Source of the DNA: Vermamoeba vermiformis
Taxonomy: Eukaryota; Tubulinea; Echinamoebida
Direction of reading: 5' to 3'
NCBI GenBank assembly: GCA_045837725.1
Contig: JBEWZL010000064.1
Coordinates: forward strand, 248,001 to 312,000
Length of the DNA stretch: 64,000 nt
This document shows, one piece after another, positions 22,756-33,716 of this stretch. The first letter of the stretch is position 1; each line of letters begins with the position of its first letter. The position numbers were made by a program, and so were the translations under genes. Under the pieces are notes generated by a model that did no database searches, had not been told where the DNA came from, and saw only the letters and a program-made list of their open reading frames with translations.

Positions 22756-24995
22756 ATGAACAACAAAGACCAACATGAAAATGGAGCTGTAAATAATAAT
22801 AATTTTGCAGCCACCCCTAATACTTCTGACTCTGAAAGCAACAAAGAATCGCCTACTTCCTCCGGAACTACATCTGGTGTAGGACGTTATATTCCTCCTC
22901 ATTTACGAAAGAAAGTGCTACTTGTTCAAGAAAATAATAATGACAACTTAGAGAACGCACCTGTTTCTAAAAGAGACGATCGAGTAGTAATAGGCAAATC
23001 TAGAAGCAAGAGACCAGCTGAAAAGCCGTCAAATCATAGCCCATCGCCCGTTGGAGCCACACCACAGGCTTATGGTCCTGATGGCCTAATGCCTCGCGAC
23101 ATCCGTGCTGAGCGAGAGTTGTTTCCAAACGTCGAATCGTTTTCTTCCTTCACCTACGAAAGATTCGAATACGACATACCTGTGCAAGCTTTTGGTGACG
23201 ATGTTCCTGCGCCTATTCAGCGCTTTGAAGATGCTGAACTGGGACCAGTCGTTACCAATAATATTAGCTTGGGCCGGTATACCACAATTACGCCAATCCA
23301 AAAATACGCCGTGCCTGTTATATTAGAAGGACGCGATTTGATGGCTATCGTTGAGACAGGTAATTAATTTATTTAATAATTAGAATAATTGAAGAAAATT
23401 CTTTTCCTAATTGAAAATTCTCGTAGACTACTACACCTTTTGGTTCTTCGTATAGTCGTTTAATATCATTATATATTATTAGGATCTGGCAAGACAAATG
23501 CGTACTTGTTTCCTATTGTCGCAAAACTTTCGCGTGTAGACCAAACCTCGAAGCCTGCCGTAAGTACTTTCTGACTAATTTAAATTTCATTATTATATTG
23601 AACTCAAACTCTTTTATCCACAGATTACTAAAAAGGCCACTCCTAAGTGCTTGATTTTGGTCCCTGTCCGTGAATTGGCCTACGGGATCCATCACGAAGC
23701 TCGCAAGGTATGTTAACAACTATACGAACAGCTGTTAGTTATTCATAGGCAATTTTTGCTTGATTTTTTAACTAACAGCTCATTTGTAGTGCTGTTATCG
23801 CTCTCATTTGAAGACAGCTGTGGTGTTCGGAGGTGCACCTGTTGGCGATCAGATCAAACAGCTCGCACACGGCTGTGACATCTTGGTCGCTACTCCTGGC
23901 CGTTTAGTCGATCTACTTGACCGCTCAGTGCTATCACTTTCCGAGATCAAGTACTTTGTCTTGGAGGAAGTTGATCGCTTGCTGGACATGGGCTTTGAAC
24001 CGCAGATCCGACGCATTGTTGAAGAGAAGGACATGCCCGCTGTGGGTGTTCGTCAAACGCTTTTGTTCTCTGCTACCTTTCCCAAGGAGGTTCAGCGCTT
24101 GGCACAAGATTTCTTGTACGACTACATCTTGTTGCGCGTCGGTCGTGCTGGGTCTTACAACCACGGACTCGATTTCCTAACTCAAAAGATTTTGTATGTC
24201 GATGATGACGACAAACATAGTGCTATTGTTGATACATTGGGTGCTGTTGATGGTTTGACTCTTGGTAAGTGCTTTATTTATCTTATTATAGTTCTACTGG
24301 TAATTCACTATGACTGATACAAATATTTTATTATAGTCTACGTGAACACGAAGAGAGGTGCCGAAGAACTAAACAATTATCTCATTGGCATTGGAATGCC
24401 TTCCACCTGCATCCACGGTGATCGAAATCAACCTGAGCGTGAACAGGCCTTGAAAATGTTCCGTCAAGGCGCGAAACCCATTCTTGTTGCCACAGATATT
24501 TCGGCACGTGGTTTGGAAATTCCTAATGCAGCACACGTGATCAATTATGATTTTCCTCACAGCATTGACGACTATGTTCACCGGATTGGTCGCACTGGTC
24601 ATGTAGCCGGCAAGGGCTTAGCAACAGCCTTCTTCAATGAGAAAGACAAGGCCATTGCCAAGGACCTCGTTGAGACCTTGGAGCAGTCGGGCCAAGAGGT
24701 CCCTGGCTGGCTCAGAGAGTATGCTGTTGAAGCAAACAGAGGCCCAGACAATAGTCATCGTGGCCGTGGAGTACGCGGTGGTCGTGGTGGCCGAGGCCGT
24801 GCAGGCAGCCGTGGTTATGGAGCTCGTGCGAGTGGCAGAGGCTACGGCGACATTCACTATGAACTACCTCCTGCTGAGGGACAGAACGATCACGAGATGA
24901 ATGATCGTACTGACAACAATCACGTGTCCTTCTCGTTCAATGCTGGCAGCAACAGCGGCAAATACAGTGGTGGATCGAACACCAATTGGTGGTAA
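22756..24995 (+). CDS. Ded1/DDX3-like DEAD-box protein with altered motifs
   Basis: Five exons, about 630 residues. The N-terminus carries [11 protein letters not shown], a hallmark of Ded1/DDX3, and the C-terminus is an RGG-rich tail ending in NTNWW as in that family. Such proteins unwind mRNA leaders in translation initiation. Helicase motifs: Q motif TITPIQ, motif I ETGSGKT (intact), Ia PVRELA (usual PTRELA), Ib TPGRLVDLL, motif [15 protein letters not shown] (usual LDEADRMLDMGFE), [30 protein letters not shown] (usual HRIGRTGR). Thus the Walker B Asp is Glu and the second motif VI Arg finger position is His. ATP hydrolysis may be weakened or the protein may be a regulatory paralog; a canonical DDX3 elsewhere in the genome is likely. 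Start chosen at ATG 22756, after which the frame is continuous. Confidence 0.9.
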
Positions 24996-25142
24996 AGGTT
25001 GAGTGACGACTTGTGAATGAAGACAAGCCAGGTAATGAAACCTTGTTCGTGCGGTAGATCTTTGCTTGGTTGGTTCACCAGTCGTGATTTATTTTGACTC
25101 CAATCAAATGGGTCAGGTAATAAACGCCACTATTTTACTTTA

Positions 25143-26537
25143 TTAAGAAGACACGATCATATTTTGCTCTTCATTATTATCGTGTTGATCATTATAATTG
25201 GGTATATTCTCATATTGTTCTCTCAATGCACGACGTTGACGACATTTCAAAATGCCGATCGCGACAGAGGAGGCGAGAAGAAGCAACAATGAGAGTGCTG
25301 CACTCACGATGTACATCCAATATGACTCGATGAAGGTGGGTGAGGACGTATAATCACCGTATATTTTGGTTGGCGCTAAAGGACAATCAGTGCTTGTACC
25401 AATTTATATTTAATGATAATTACTTACGATAAAGTGCGACCGAAACGTAATTATTCTTCCACGTGGAACTTCTTGCCAATTCAACAGAGACAATAAATGA
25501 AACGTTTTGAGGAAGATCTTGAAGCAAAATTGTTCTCATCGTTACTGTCGAGTAATTGAAGGTCAGTATCATTCATAGTTAGCTATATGGAAGGTCGTAC
25601 CATGCGAACTCGAAAAGTCAATGGAAAATGAATAGTCTTTGGCAGTGGTTGGCGCATCCAGACCGCGCGTGCACGACTTGCTTCCGATCTGACGGAATGT
25701 GATGCTTTTAAGCGCATCCGAGATCAATGTCTTGGCGTTATAGTTGGCATTAACTCGCAAATAGAGCTTTGAGTCGTTTTTTGGTGCTTTCCATTGAGCG
25801 TAGTACACGCATATTTCTTGATCTGAATTTTCCGAACTACAACTGCTATGCGAGAGTTGCCAGCTAAGTCCAACGATGATATCTGGCAGATGATTCCCTT
25901 GGCTTGTGGTTACTCGAAATGTGCCCGTTTGAGAGTTGGTCCACGCTTCAGGAAAATTGACATCGAAGTTGTGATTCACCATCAAAAAGCATGGATCTGC
26001 TTGCAGTGAGCAATAAGTTAAGGGAGAGTAGATGGCTTACCAACTATTTTTTCTAACTGGAATGATTTTGTACTGAATACTGGCCCATCATAGACGACTC
26101 CAGGCATTGGCACCTAAAAACGTAATCAAAGTCAAAAATCATAAGAATTATTATTTAAATAAACACTAGCTAGCGCGTGCATGAATTGTTCTCGTAATAA
26201 GTAATCAAAAAAACGAAAAAACGCAAATTCAATCAATTTTTTTTAATAAAATAAGTATACCGATGGCATAATACCAGTGTTAATAAAATTAACGTACCGT
26301 ATAGTTTTTAAAATTTGGCTGGTTGTACGTTTGTAACAAGGCAGGCCCGAGATTGAAAAAAGAACCGTTGTTTAGTGACACTTGCACAGTGAATGAGGGA
26401 ATTCTGTCGGGATAAAAATAGTTGTAGGGATCGTAAGGAGGAATAGTCAAGTTTTGGGTCGCTGAGAATGGCCAAGTCCGTCCAAAGCTGACATCCAGCA
26501 TTGACAGACTCGCGATGAGTATTAATATCCTGCGCAT
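25143..26537 (-). CDS. Receptor-like type I membrane protein, tandem family copy A
   Basis: Five exons. Signal peptide (MRRILILIASLSMLDVSFG), ectodomain block 1 (WPFSATQNLTIPPYDPYNYF ... GPALLQTYNQPNFKNYTV), a small exon VPMPGVVYDGPVFSTKSF, block 2 (NHNFDVNFPEAWTNSQTGTF ... FRQIGSKSCTRGLDAPTT, KDYSFSIDFSSSHG), then LPQNVSFIVSVE. One membrane span (YIVSAALSLLLLLASSVAIG) and a basic tail KCRQRRALREQYENIPN with a polar Asn/Asp-rich end follow. The extracellular part has potential N-glycosylation sites and paired cysteines. The YENI in the tail fits the YxxPhi endocytic sorting pattern. No known domain recognised. The ectodomain is the most diverged of the four copies, yet the membrane/tail exon is nearly identical to copies C and D. 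Confidence 0.85.
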
Positions 26538-26569
26538 CAATAAATAGCGCTAAATATCTATTGTTGTGC

Positions 26570-26946
26570 GCATCATATAAGATAAACTTGATTATGTCAA
26601 ACGGTAGGAAAAAAGTGCCGTAAAAACTTCCCATGATTTTGCTACCAAGGAATTCTACACAATCTAGAAATATGGCATTGTTATGTCGGTCCTTCCCAAT
26701 TATGTACGGACATTGTATTTGTTTGCCGATTAGGATAGCTCCATTCTCTTGTTGCGAACTCGGCGTCAATTCTTGCAGATACAGATCAACCAATAGCACC
26801 AATAGCACTTTTACATGTCGGATCAATTGGAGGTAACGATAAGTATGCTTAGCACCTTGTAACATCATCATGTACATAAATACTATAATAATCGCCCTCT
26901 GCACAAAAGCACGCCTTGAAATCGATAAAGAACGCACTGCCTCCAA
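26570..26946 (-). CDS. Unsupported ORF upstream of copy A
   Basis: An ATG-started frame at 26946 stays open for over 200 codons, running past 26570 into the first exon of copy A in a different frame. The translation is hydrophobic and basic in its first third (VQRAIIIVFMYMMMLQG) and shows no motif or homolog I know. Because it overlaps the promoter and signal-peptide exon of copy A, it may be a chance frame. Listed only so the stretch is not blank. Confidence 0.15.
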
Positions 26947-27018
26947 GGTACGAGTGCAGCGCTCGATTTATATTTTAAAACAAATAGACCAGCCGATAAT
27001 TGTCAACACATAGACTGC

Positions 27019-28699
27019 TTAGCTGGTCATGGGAAAAGAACCGGTAAAAGAGCAACCGTTGTTATCAGTGACAGTGATCGTATTGGGGCCGGTGGCAGTG
27101 ACTTCGAAAGGACCATTGCTACCGGTTAACTCACTAGTGTTGGAGTCCCAAGAGGCATCATCTTCGAGGAAATTAATATTCATATTATTATTGAAAGACC
27201 AATGTTGGGCGACTTACTGATAACGGCAGTGAAAGGTGTTCTCTTGACGATACAACCACTCCACCAGCTTTCAAGAACGTAGCTACCAGCTTGAGTTAAA
27301 GTAACGGATGTGGTCACATTCGAAGCGACAACTTCACCATCAGCGTTGAGTACGCGATGAGTAATGCTTCCAACCAATGTAGTGCCAGTAGTAGAGATGG
27401 CAATCTGAGCCCCAGAGGTGGAGCACTTGTCGGCTTGGGTGACCTCGATCGAAACTTTAGAACCGAACGCGGCAGTACAAGCATCCCAATTCATAATCGA
27501 GGTAATATCATCATTCTCAAGCTCTGTAACAAGAATTAATAACGGACATTATACCAAAAGCATATTTTTAAAGAGGATCGAGACTGGTGGAGCAAAGATG
27601 CCGATCTCGATCAGACTTACTTGCGTAGAGCTCAGCAGGGTTTGTATCCACCCACTTGGCAGTGTTTGTGGCTTGACTGATATTCATATTCTGCGAGTAG
27701 ATGTGCATGAAGCCAACCGTCGCACCTAATCCGTTCGAAAGTTAAAATTTGGATTTGGAATCCTGAAGGTGTTTTGGATTAATTACCCGGGGCCAAATCA
27801 AATTCAGAGGTCAGGGCATAGACAGTGCAATCCAAACTGAAAGCATTACTGACTCGGAGTCGCGCATTTTTGCCCATCCAGTTGATCGTTGTTGGGAAGT
27901 AGGTAATAGCTCTGCCTTGGTCAATGTCGGAGCTTAATTTGGAACACAGTTAGTAAGAGAACAAAATATAGGGCTTTTCCTTACAAAATGCCGAATCGCT
28001 CGCTACCGCCTGCATTGATGAACATAGCGGAAGGATTATGGTAGGCACTTGCTGTATAATACATGCGCAGCGTCTTGCCTCCAGGATTATGGATGTAGTG
28101 AATGACACGGGCCCAGTTAGCGGTCGGAGCTGCAATTAACCGTCCGTTAGTCTTTGGATTTAAATCCATTAATGGTACGTACCAGATGGAACGTAAACCT
28201 TCTGCCAGAACGTCAAATTATAAGCAGGCGGAAGAAGGTCATCCCACCAAGAAGTGGAGCTCATCATGACGCCAGGACCATCGATGAAAGTTTCGTTATC
28301 GTTTCCGCACATGCGAACTTCTTTGTTAGTGTTGCTACTGCCATCATAATTGTTGTTCCATTCCCATCCGTTAAAACCTGGAGCAGGAAGATTCCAGAAC
28401 ATGCCAAAATCGTTGTCAGTATCAAAAGTCGGTGTGCGACCACCATTGCCAGAGTTGTACTTTCGGGATTTCCATGGCCAGGAGAAGCCTTCGTAGCTGT
28501 TAACAGCATTTATTTGATTGCCAGTAATATCGGTGAAGTTGTACGAGAATGGGCCGAATGCCTGACCGTTGACAAAGACCGGATCAGAAAATTGACCGCT
28601 CTCTGGATTTAATCCGTTGACTAAGTCATAGCATTGCTCAAACTGCGCAAACACTGCGCTAAGTCCTACAAGCAACAATAATATTTGAATTGTGGTCAT
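27019..28699 (-). CDS. Secreted protein, unknown family
   Basis: About six exons. A strong signal peptide (MTTIQILLLLVGLSAVFA) precedes an ectodomain rich in Asn, Gly, Trp and Tyr (FSWPWKSRKYNSGNGG, GWEWNNNYDGSSNTNK, STSWWDDLLPPAYNLTFW). The middle contains ANWARVIHYIHNPGGK and FGIL/DIDQGRAITYFPTTI. The C-terminal third is Ig-like in texture (IAISTTGTTLVGSITHRVL, TSVTLTQAGSYVLESWW) and ends DNNGCSFTGSFPMTS. No membrane span or GPI-like tail is seen, so it is probably released or wall/coat-associated. It could be a carbohydrate-binding or spore/cyst-coat protein; that is only a guess from composition. It sits within the receptor-like family cluster. Confidence 0.7.
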
Positions 28700-28789
28700 C
28701 GTTGTACGATTTTGGTGAAGATAAAAAAAAAATTTTGTTTGCCGACAAAGTTAAAAAAAAACGGCCGTGGTCTTTTTTTAGGAGCCACG

Positions 28790-28970
28790 TGCCTGTTTTT
28801 AATCTTTACCGCATCCAGACTCCGCATGCACAACTTGCTTCCGAGTTGACGGAATGTGATGCGTTTAAGCGCAAACGAGATCAATGACTCGTAAAAATAG
28901 AGTTTTGAGTCGTTTGTTATTTCTGAAAATTCAGATCAAGCTCAACAAATATGAATAGCAAACATTCCAT
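28790..28970 (-). pseudogene. Scrambled relic of the receptor-like family
   Basis: Minus-strand translation of about 28800-28884 gives LISFALKRITFRQLGSKLCM, matching LISDALKSITFRQIGSKSCT of copy A block 2. The next bases resemble the flanking part of the same copy A exon (25750-25850). However, TTCTGAAAATTCAGATCAAG is inverted relative to copy A, while CCATTGAGC and its context are direct. It has no start, signal peptide or splice frame. It is a rearranged gene fragment left by recombination in the cluster. Confidence 0.75.
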
Positions 28971-29074
28971 TGAGCTTAGGACAACGACTGTAATTTTCGC
29001 CGCATCTTTTCGCTGGACGGATTGCTTACTATGTCGAACATTCATTTTTTTACGATCCTAAATCTATCACTTTT

Positions 29075-30530
29075 TTATCTCGAAGCAAACTTTACATGAT
29101 GATAAGTGATCGCCACTAACAAGGGCAGTATAAACAAGCCGTTGATCAAAAAGATTGGATTGTTGACGGCGGTGAATGTCGCAGCCATAATTAAAGGCCC
29201 AACAAACACAACCACCAAGAACACGAGCCACTGCACCCACGCCTTGTTCTTCCAGTAGTCCGTCACTTTGATGATAGCACTGCGAATGGACGGTTGAAGA
29301 GCGACTGTCGAACCAATCGTGAGCACGGTGGTCAAGATCCAGGTTGAAAATGAATACTCTTCGATGGTCACTGTCTTTGTATTCAAGTTACGTCGTTCAT
29401 AGTGAAGTTTGAACGAGTAGGCTGGCTCGAACGGTCTCTCGTGTGACACGGAGATGATGCTGTCGCACTCGGGCCACACCGGCTGCTTGCTCGGACTGGC
29501 CGTGGAATTGAGTTCGCGCGTCTCGAGTTGCACGGGATTAATGTGCATTTGAAAGGGCGGCTGTGCTGACAAAGACAAGAACGCCAAGGCCTGGCTGTTG
29601 ACTGTCTTAATGAGTGTGACATCAGTCGAGAACACAGGCACTGTCGCATCCGAAGCAGTTTGTTTCAGTGTCACTTTTTGAATCGTGTCGCTGAACACAC
29701 CTGCTGGCGGGTAGGCGGAGAGAGGCGGCGAGATGGGTGCGTACAGACTCACGGTGTAGGGAGAAGCTGGCCTGTAATACCGCTGCGTGCATATAGTCGC
29801 ATAGTAGTCGCACGAGTCTTCAATGCTGCTGAGTTTGAGCGAATAAGCGGCTGTAGCATTGGCGAAAATGCAAGTTGAGGAGCGAGAATAATCGCCGCAT
29901 GTTTCGGTGTATACAATAGCCACGTTGGATGAGCCAGTATATGTTGACACGAGTCCTATTTCTACGTCAGGACGGTAGTAAGATCTGTAATCCAGCTCGA
30001 CGTCATTTTGAATTCCAACAATTGTTCCACTGGCGAAGTAATTGGTGTTAAATGCAATGATGGTGAGTATGATAGCAGCTGTAATGATAATAATCGTTGC
30101 TACTCCACCACTCAGTCGTTTTGATTCTTTCTTTTCATCCTCGTCCAGTGCTTTGATAGTCGGCGTGATATCGATTGCAATAATCAAGTTGCGTATTCGT
30201 GGTATAGGTAGTAATATGAGGGATATAATACATTGTGCCAGCAGCAGCGTGGCGAAGATTGTGTAAGTCGTGATATCTTGGATGCGGTCTTGAATTGTGT
30301 TAATCTCATCGAGCCCTAAATATACTATAAATATCTGCATATATTGTGCTTATTTCGAAATAATGATATGGGCCTCCAAAGTACGAGGATCGTAATTTTG
30401 AAAAAACGAAATCGTATCACCTCTATCTTTATAGGCTTTAAACTCTGTATAAATAAATAACAATATTTATATAAATTAACTGACCTGTACGAGGCGAGAA
30501 TACCGGACAGAATTCGTTTGTTGTTGACAT
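29075..30530 (-). CDS. Polytopic membrane protein with large loop, unknown
   Basis: Three exons: MSTTNEFCPVFSPRT, a short second exon (FKAYKDRGDTISFFQNYDPR) and a long exon joined through GTACTT...TTTAG to LDEINTIQDRIQDIT. The protein has about five or six membrane spans: TIFATLLLAQCIISLILLP, GGVATIIIITAAIILTIIAF, STWILTTVLTIGSTVAL, WVQWLVFLVVVFVGPLIMAA and FLINGLFILPLLVAITYHHV. Between spans 2 and 3 lies a large, probably extracellular region of about 220 residues with paired cysteines (ETCGDYSRSSTC, SCDYYATIC). It lies among surface/secreted genes, so a cell-surface role is plausible. No family recognised. Confidence 0.7.
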
Positions 30531-30831
30531 TTCAAACGTTCAATCCGATCCAATCCGGCACAGTGCTTCAGCAATTTATAGTAGGTTAAGTACTATTTGA
30601 CGTTATTTGGTAGTGGACCAAGTAGTGGTCCACTGTTCATTTGTGGTGCGAAACAAAAGAAAAAGCAACGTACCTTTCGCTGGTGGAAATTCAGGAAGAA
30701 ACATAGAACCCTTAGAAGGACACCAATATACACGCTGTAGAAGTATCTCTTATTGTAGTGGCCGATGACAGTTTATTCATTAGCAGTACGAGCAGTGGTC
30801 GCAAAAACAAAAATTATATTGCATGGCAGTA
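30531..30831. other. Intergenic region with a perfect hairpin
   Basis: 301 bp between the polytopic protein gene and copy B. It contains AGTGGACCA-AGTAG-TGGTCCACT at 30612-30634, a perfect 9-bp inverted repeat with a 5-base loop. A minus-strand ATG followed by ten codons and a GTACGT donor occurs near 30660-30705, but no matching downstream exon was found. Confidence 0.5.
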
Positions 30832-32160
30832 TTAATACTTATTTTCAGTAAGTAAGGCACCTTGATCGATACCTTCATCGGGTATATTCTCGTATTGTTC
30901 TCTCAATGCTCGACGTTGCCGCCGTTTCAAAATGCGGATGGCGACGGATGCGGCTAAGAGCAGCAACAACGAGAGTGATGAACTCCATATAAATGGATAT
31001 ACATTTTCAAACACACCTCTAATGTAGATGTTCGGTGGCCATTTAACTCGAGGTCCTTCGAGGTTAAAAACTGTCAGCCCAAGTACGCGTACTCTTTCTA
31101 ACTTAAATACAGGGTACTTACGTTGCAAAGAGAACCCCACAACCACCCCATCTTGACCTTTTCGTTCGTACGAAATGATGAACGATACATTTTGCGGCAC
31201 GTCGCGTAACACGATCGTTCTGTGCGGTTCTGAGGGGTACAGAGTTAGTGAGTCCTGTTTGTGCTGGTAGTATTGAAGTGCTTACCGTGACTATTCGAAA
31301 AGTCAATGGTGAACGAGTAGTCTTTGTCGGTGCTAGGCTCGTGAAGGCCCATTTTGCACGAGGCACTTCCGATCTGACGAAATGTCATGCTTTTGAGCGA
31401 GGCCGAGAGCGGGGACTTGTTCCGCGCAGTATGAACTACCAAGAATAGCGTGCCAGTACGAGATTTATCGGAGATTTCGCGATCTGGTTGTGCATCCCAG
31501 CGAAAATAATTACTGCACTCCAAGTCTGGCCAAAGGCTGCAGCCTTCACCTGGCCACCAGAGTGACTGACTCCCTCCTTCACGGATTGACATCATAGCAA
31601 CTTCCGATTTGTTGATGTACACCGAGCCACTTTGTGCATTTGTCCACGCTTCAGGAAAATCAATAGCGAAATTGTGTGTCACATCCGTGAGACATGGATC
31701 TGCTTCCGGAGTTAGTGAGCAAGTTTGATGTGTTTCGATACATACCGACTACCTTATATAATGCGAATGATTTGGAGTCGAATGAGGGGCCATCATAAAC
31801 AACTTCTGGCATTGAAATCTGAAAATTGAAAAAAACGGAATTAAACCTTTCGAAATATTTTCTTAAAATTAATTATCATAAGTAATCTAACAGCTTAAAC
31901 GGCGCACTTACGCTATAATTTAAATATCTATTGTCACGGTACGTCCGAAATAATGCTGGTCCGAGATGAAAAGTGGATCCGTTATACAAATGAACGTTAA
32001 GTTCAAAGGTTGCTATTTTTGGGGTAGAATATGTCTCATAAGGCTCGTAGGGTTGCACTGTTAGGTTTTGAGAGGCGGAGAAAGGAAGATTAGCAGAGGA
32101 GCATACATCCGCGGTCGCCAAACTTGCTATCGCAACAAATAAAAGCCATACTTTGAGCAT
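30832..32160 (-). CDS. Receptor-like type I membrane protein, tandem family copy B
   Basis: Same exon plan as copy A. Signal peptide MLKVWLLFVAIASLATADVC, block 1 (LPFSASQNLTVQPYEPYETY ... LGPALFRTYRDNRYLNYSV), small exon ISMPEVVYDGPSFDSKSFAL, block 2 (DVTHNFAIDFPEAWTNAQSG ... TFRQIGSASCKMGLHEPSTD, DYSFTIDFSNSHG), RDVPQNVSFIISYERKG, membrane span WSSSLSLLLLLAASVAIRIL and the tail KRRQRRALREQYENIPDEG. The membrane exon differs from A, C and D in sequence but keeps the basic stop-transfer and the YENI motif. The region just outside the membrane (VKWPPNIYIRGVFENVYPF) is specific to this copy. Unknown ligand and function. Confidence 0.85.
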
Positions 32161-32273
32161 AGTATTAAATATTACTATTGTTGTATTGCTTTCTTTAAAA
32201 ATCCTTTATGAAAAAAAATTAAGAACGCAGAGTTTGTACTGGTACAACTTTATCGGCCAAGTCTAATTCGTTT
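32158..32273 (-). repeat. Short spacer between copies B and C, duplicated after copy D
   Basis: This 116-bp spacer, including the ATG of copy B, is repeated with modest divergence at 33838-33952 just downstream of copy D. It shares GAGCATAGTATTAA, ATTACTATTGTTGTATTGCT and AATTAAGAACGCAGAGTTTG. Confidence 0.8.
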
Positions 32274-33614
32274 CTAATCGTATTCGTTGATCGCTTCATT
32301 GGTGATATTCTCATTATTGTCGTGTTGATGATTATGATTGGGTATATTCTCATATTGTTCTCTCAATGCACGACGTTGACGACATTTCAAAATGCCGATC
32401 GCGACAGAGGAGGCGAGAAGAAGCAACAACGAGAGTGCTGCACTCACGATGTACATCCAATATGACTCGATGAAGGTGGGTGAGTACATATAACCATACT
32501 CATACCGCTCGGTAGGGGCTATTTAAGAAAAATCCATGTTAGACGTAGTTGACGAAGTAAAAATCCATATTAGGACCAAGTAAAAAAATGCATTTTTCAT
32601 AATACTAATGCACGACGCTTACTTCGAAGCCTTAATTCAGCGTATACATCAGTTTTAGGTCCTTGTTCAGTTGAAATGATGAATGAAATGTTTTTTGGCA
32701 GATCGCGCAGCATGATTGTTCTACGTAGTTCTAAAATCCACGAATCAGTTTAATATGCATAGATTTAAGAATATTACCGTGAGTATTTGAAAAGTCAATG
32801 GTGAACGAGTAGTCTTTGTTGGTGATTGGTGATTTGAGACCCATTTTGCACGAGGCACTTCCAATGTGACCAAATTTGACTCTTTTGAGCACATCCGAGA
32901 GCGGGAATCTATCGCTATATGCAGTGAAGTCCAAAAATACTGTATTAGAATTGGCCTCGGTTATTTCGCTATCATTTCGCAGATCCCACCGATAGAAAGA
33001 TCTGCACCCCTTTCCGTTGCAAATTAGCGTTGTAGTGCCCACTGAAATGGGTTTTATATTGTCTGACGATGTTGCGATGCCGAAATAGCCATCTTCTGCA
33101 TTTGTCCACGCATTAGGAAAATCAACAGCGAAATTGTGTGTCACATCCGTGAGACAGGGATCTGCTGTGCCGTTAGAAAACCAGCCGGTTGATGTTATAA
33201 TACATACCAATCATTTTATATAGTTTGAATATTTTAAGGTCGAAAGCAGGCCCATCATAATCCAATTCTGGCAGGGGCATCTAAAATAAAATCGAAAAAA
33301 AGAAATTAATCCTTTCGAAATATTCGTCCTAATTTCTGATATCCAGATAGATGCTATTAACTTACACTATAATTTACATATCTGCCATAGCGGTAAGTCT
33401 GCAACAATGCTGGTCCGGAGTGAAACACGGATCCTCGAACCAAATAAACGTTAACATTAAATGCTGCTATAACTGGAGTACGATAAGCATCATAAGGCGT
33501 ATAAGCATGTATTGACAGGTTTTGAGAAGCAGAGAAGGGGTATGTTACATCACTTCCAAGACACACATCCACAACCGCCAAGCTTGCTACCACCAATAGC
33601 CATAATTTGCGCAT
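32274..33614 (-). CDS. Receptor-like type I membrane protein, tandem family copy C
   Basis: Signal peptide MRKLWLLVVASLAVVDVCLG, block 1 (YPFSASQNLSIHAYTPYDAY ... SGPALLQTYRYGRYVNYSV), small exon MPLPELDYDGPAFDLKIF, block 2 (CLTDVTHNFAVDFPNAWTNA ... KFGHIGSASCKMGLKSPITN, DYSFTIDFSNTHG), RDLPKNISFIISTEQGPKTD. The juxtamembrane part is SPTFIESYWM, followed by the span YIVSAALSLLLLLASSVAIG and the tail KCRQRRALREQYENIPNHNH with a longer polar end. It is most similar to copy D along its whole length, including introns and 3' flank, so C and D arose by a recent tandem duplication. Start is the ATG at 33614; upstream in-frame codons lack another ATG. Confidence 0.87.
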
Positions 33615-33673
33615 TGTATTAAACAAAAGGCCACTATCGTGTTGCTCGTTTCGTCATTTTGAAAAAGCTTGCG

Positions 33674-33716
33674 ATTTTTTTAAGTGTCACCTGTCACGTG
33701 ACATCTTGTAATTTTT
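33674..33716 (-). promoter_or_regulatory. Conserved upstream box of copy C
   Basis: About 43 bp with AAGTGTCACCTG, TCACGTGACATC and TTGTAATTTT, located 60-100 bp before the copy C start. It is nearly identical to the box upstream of copy D and is centred on the CACGTG palindrome. Confidence 0.55.

Noticed and set aside
26308-26569. Continuation of the 212-codon minus-strand ORF through copy A exon 1
   Set aside because: The other frame carries the signal peptide and conserved block 1 of the family, so this frame is not used there.
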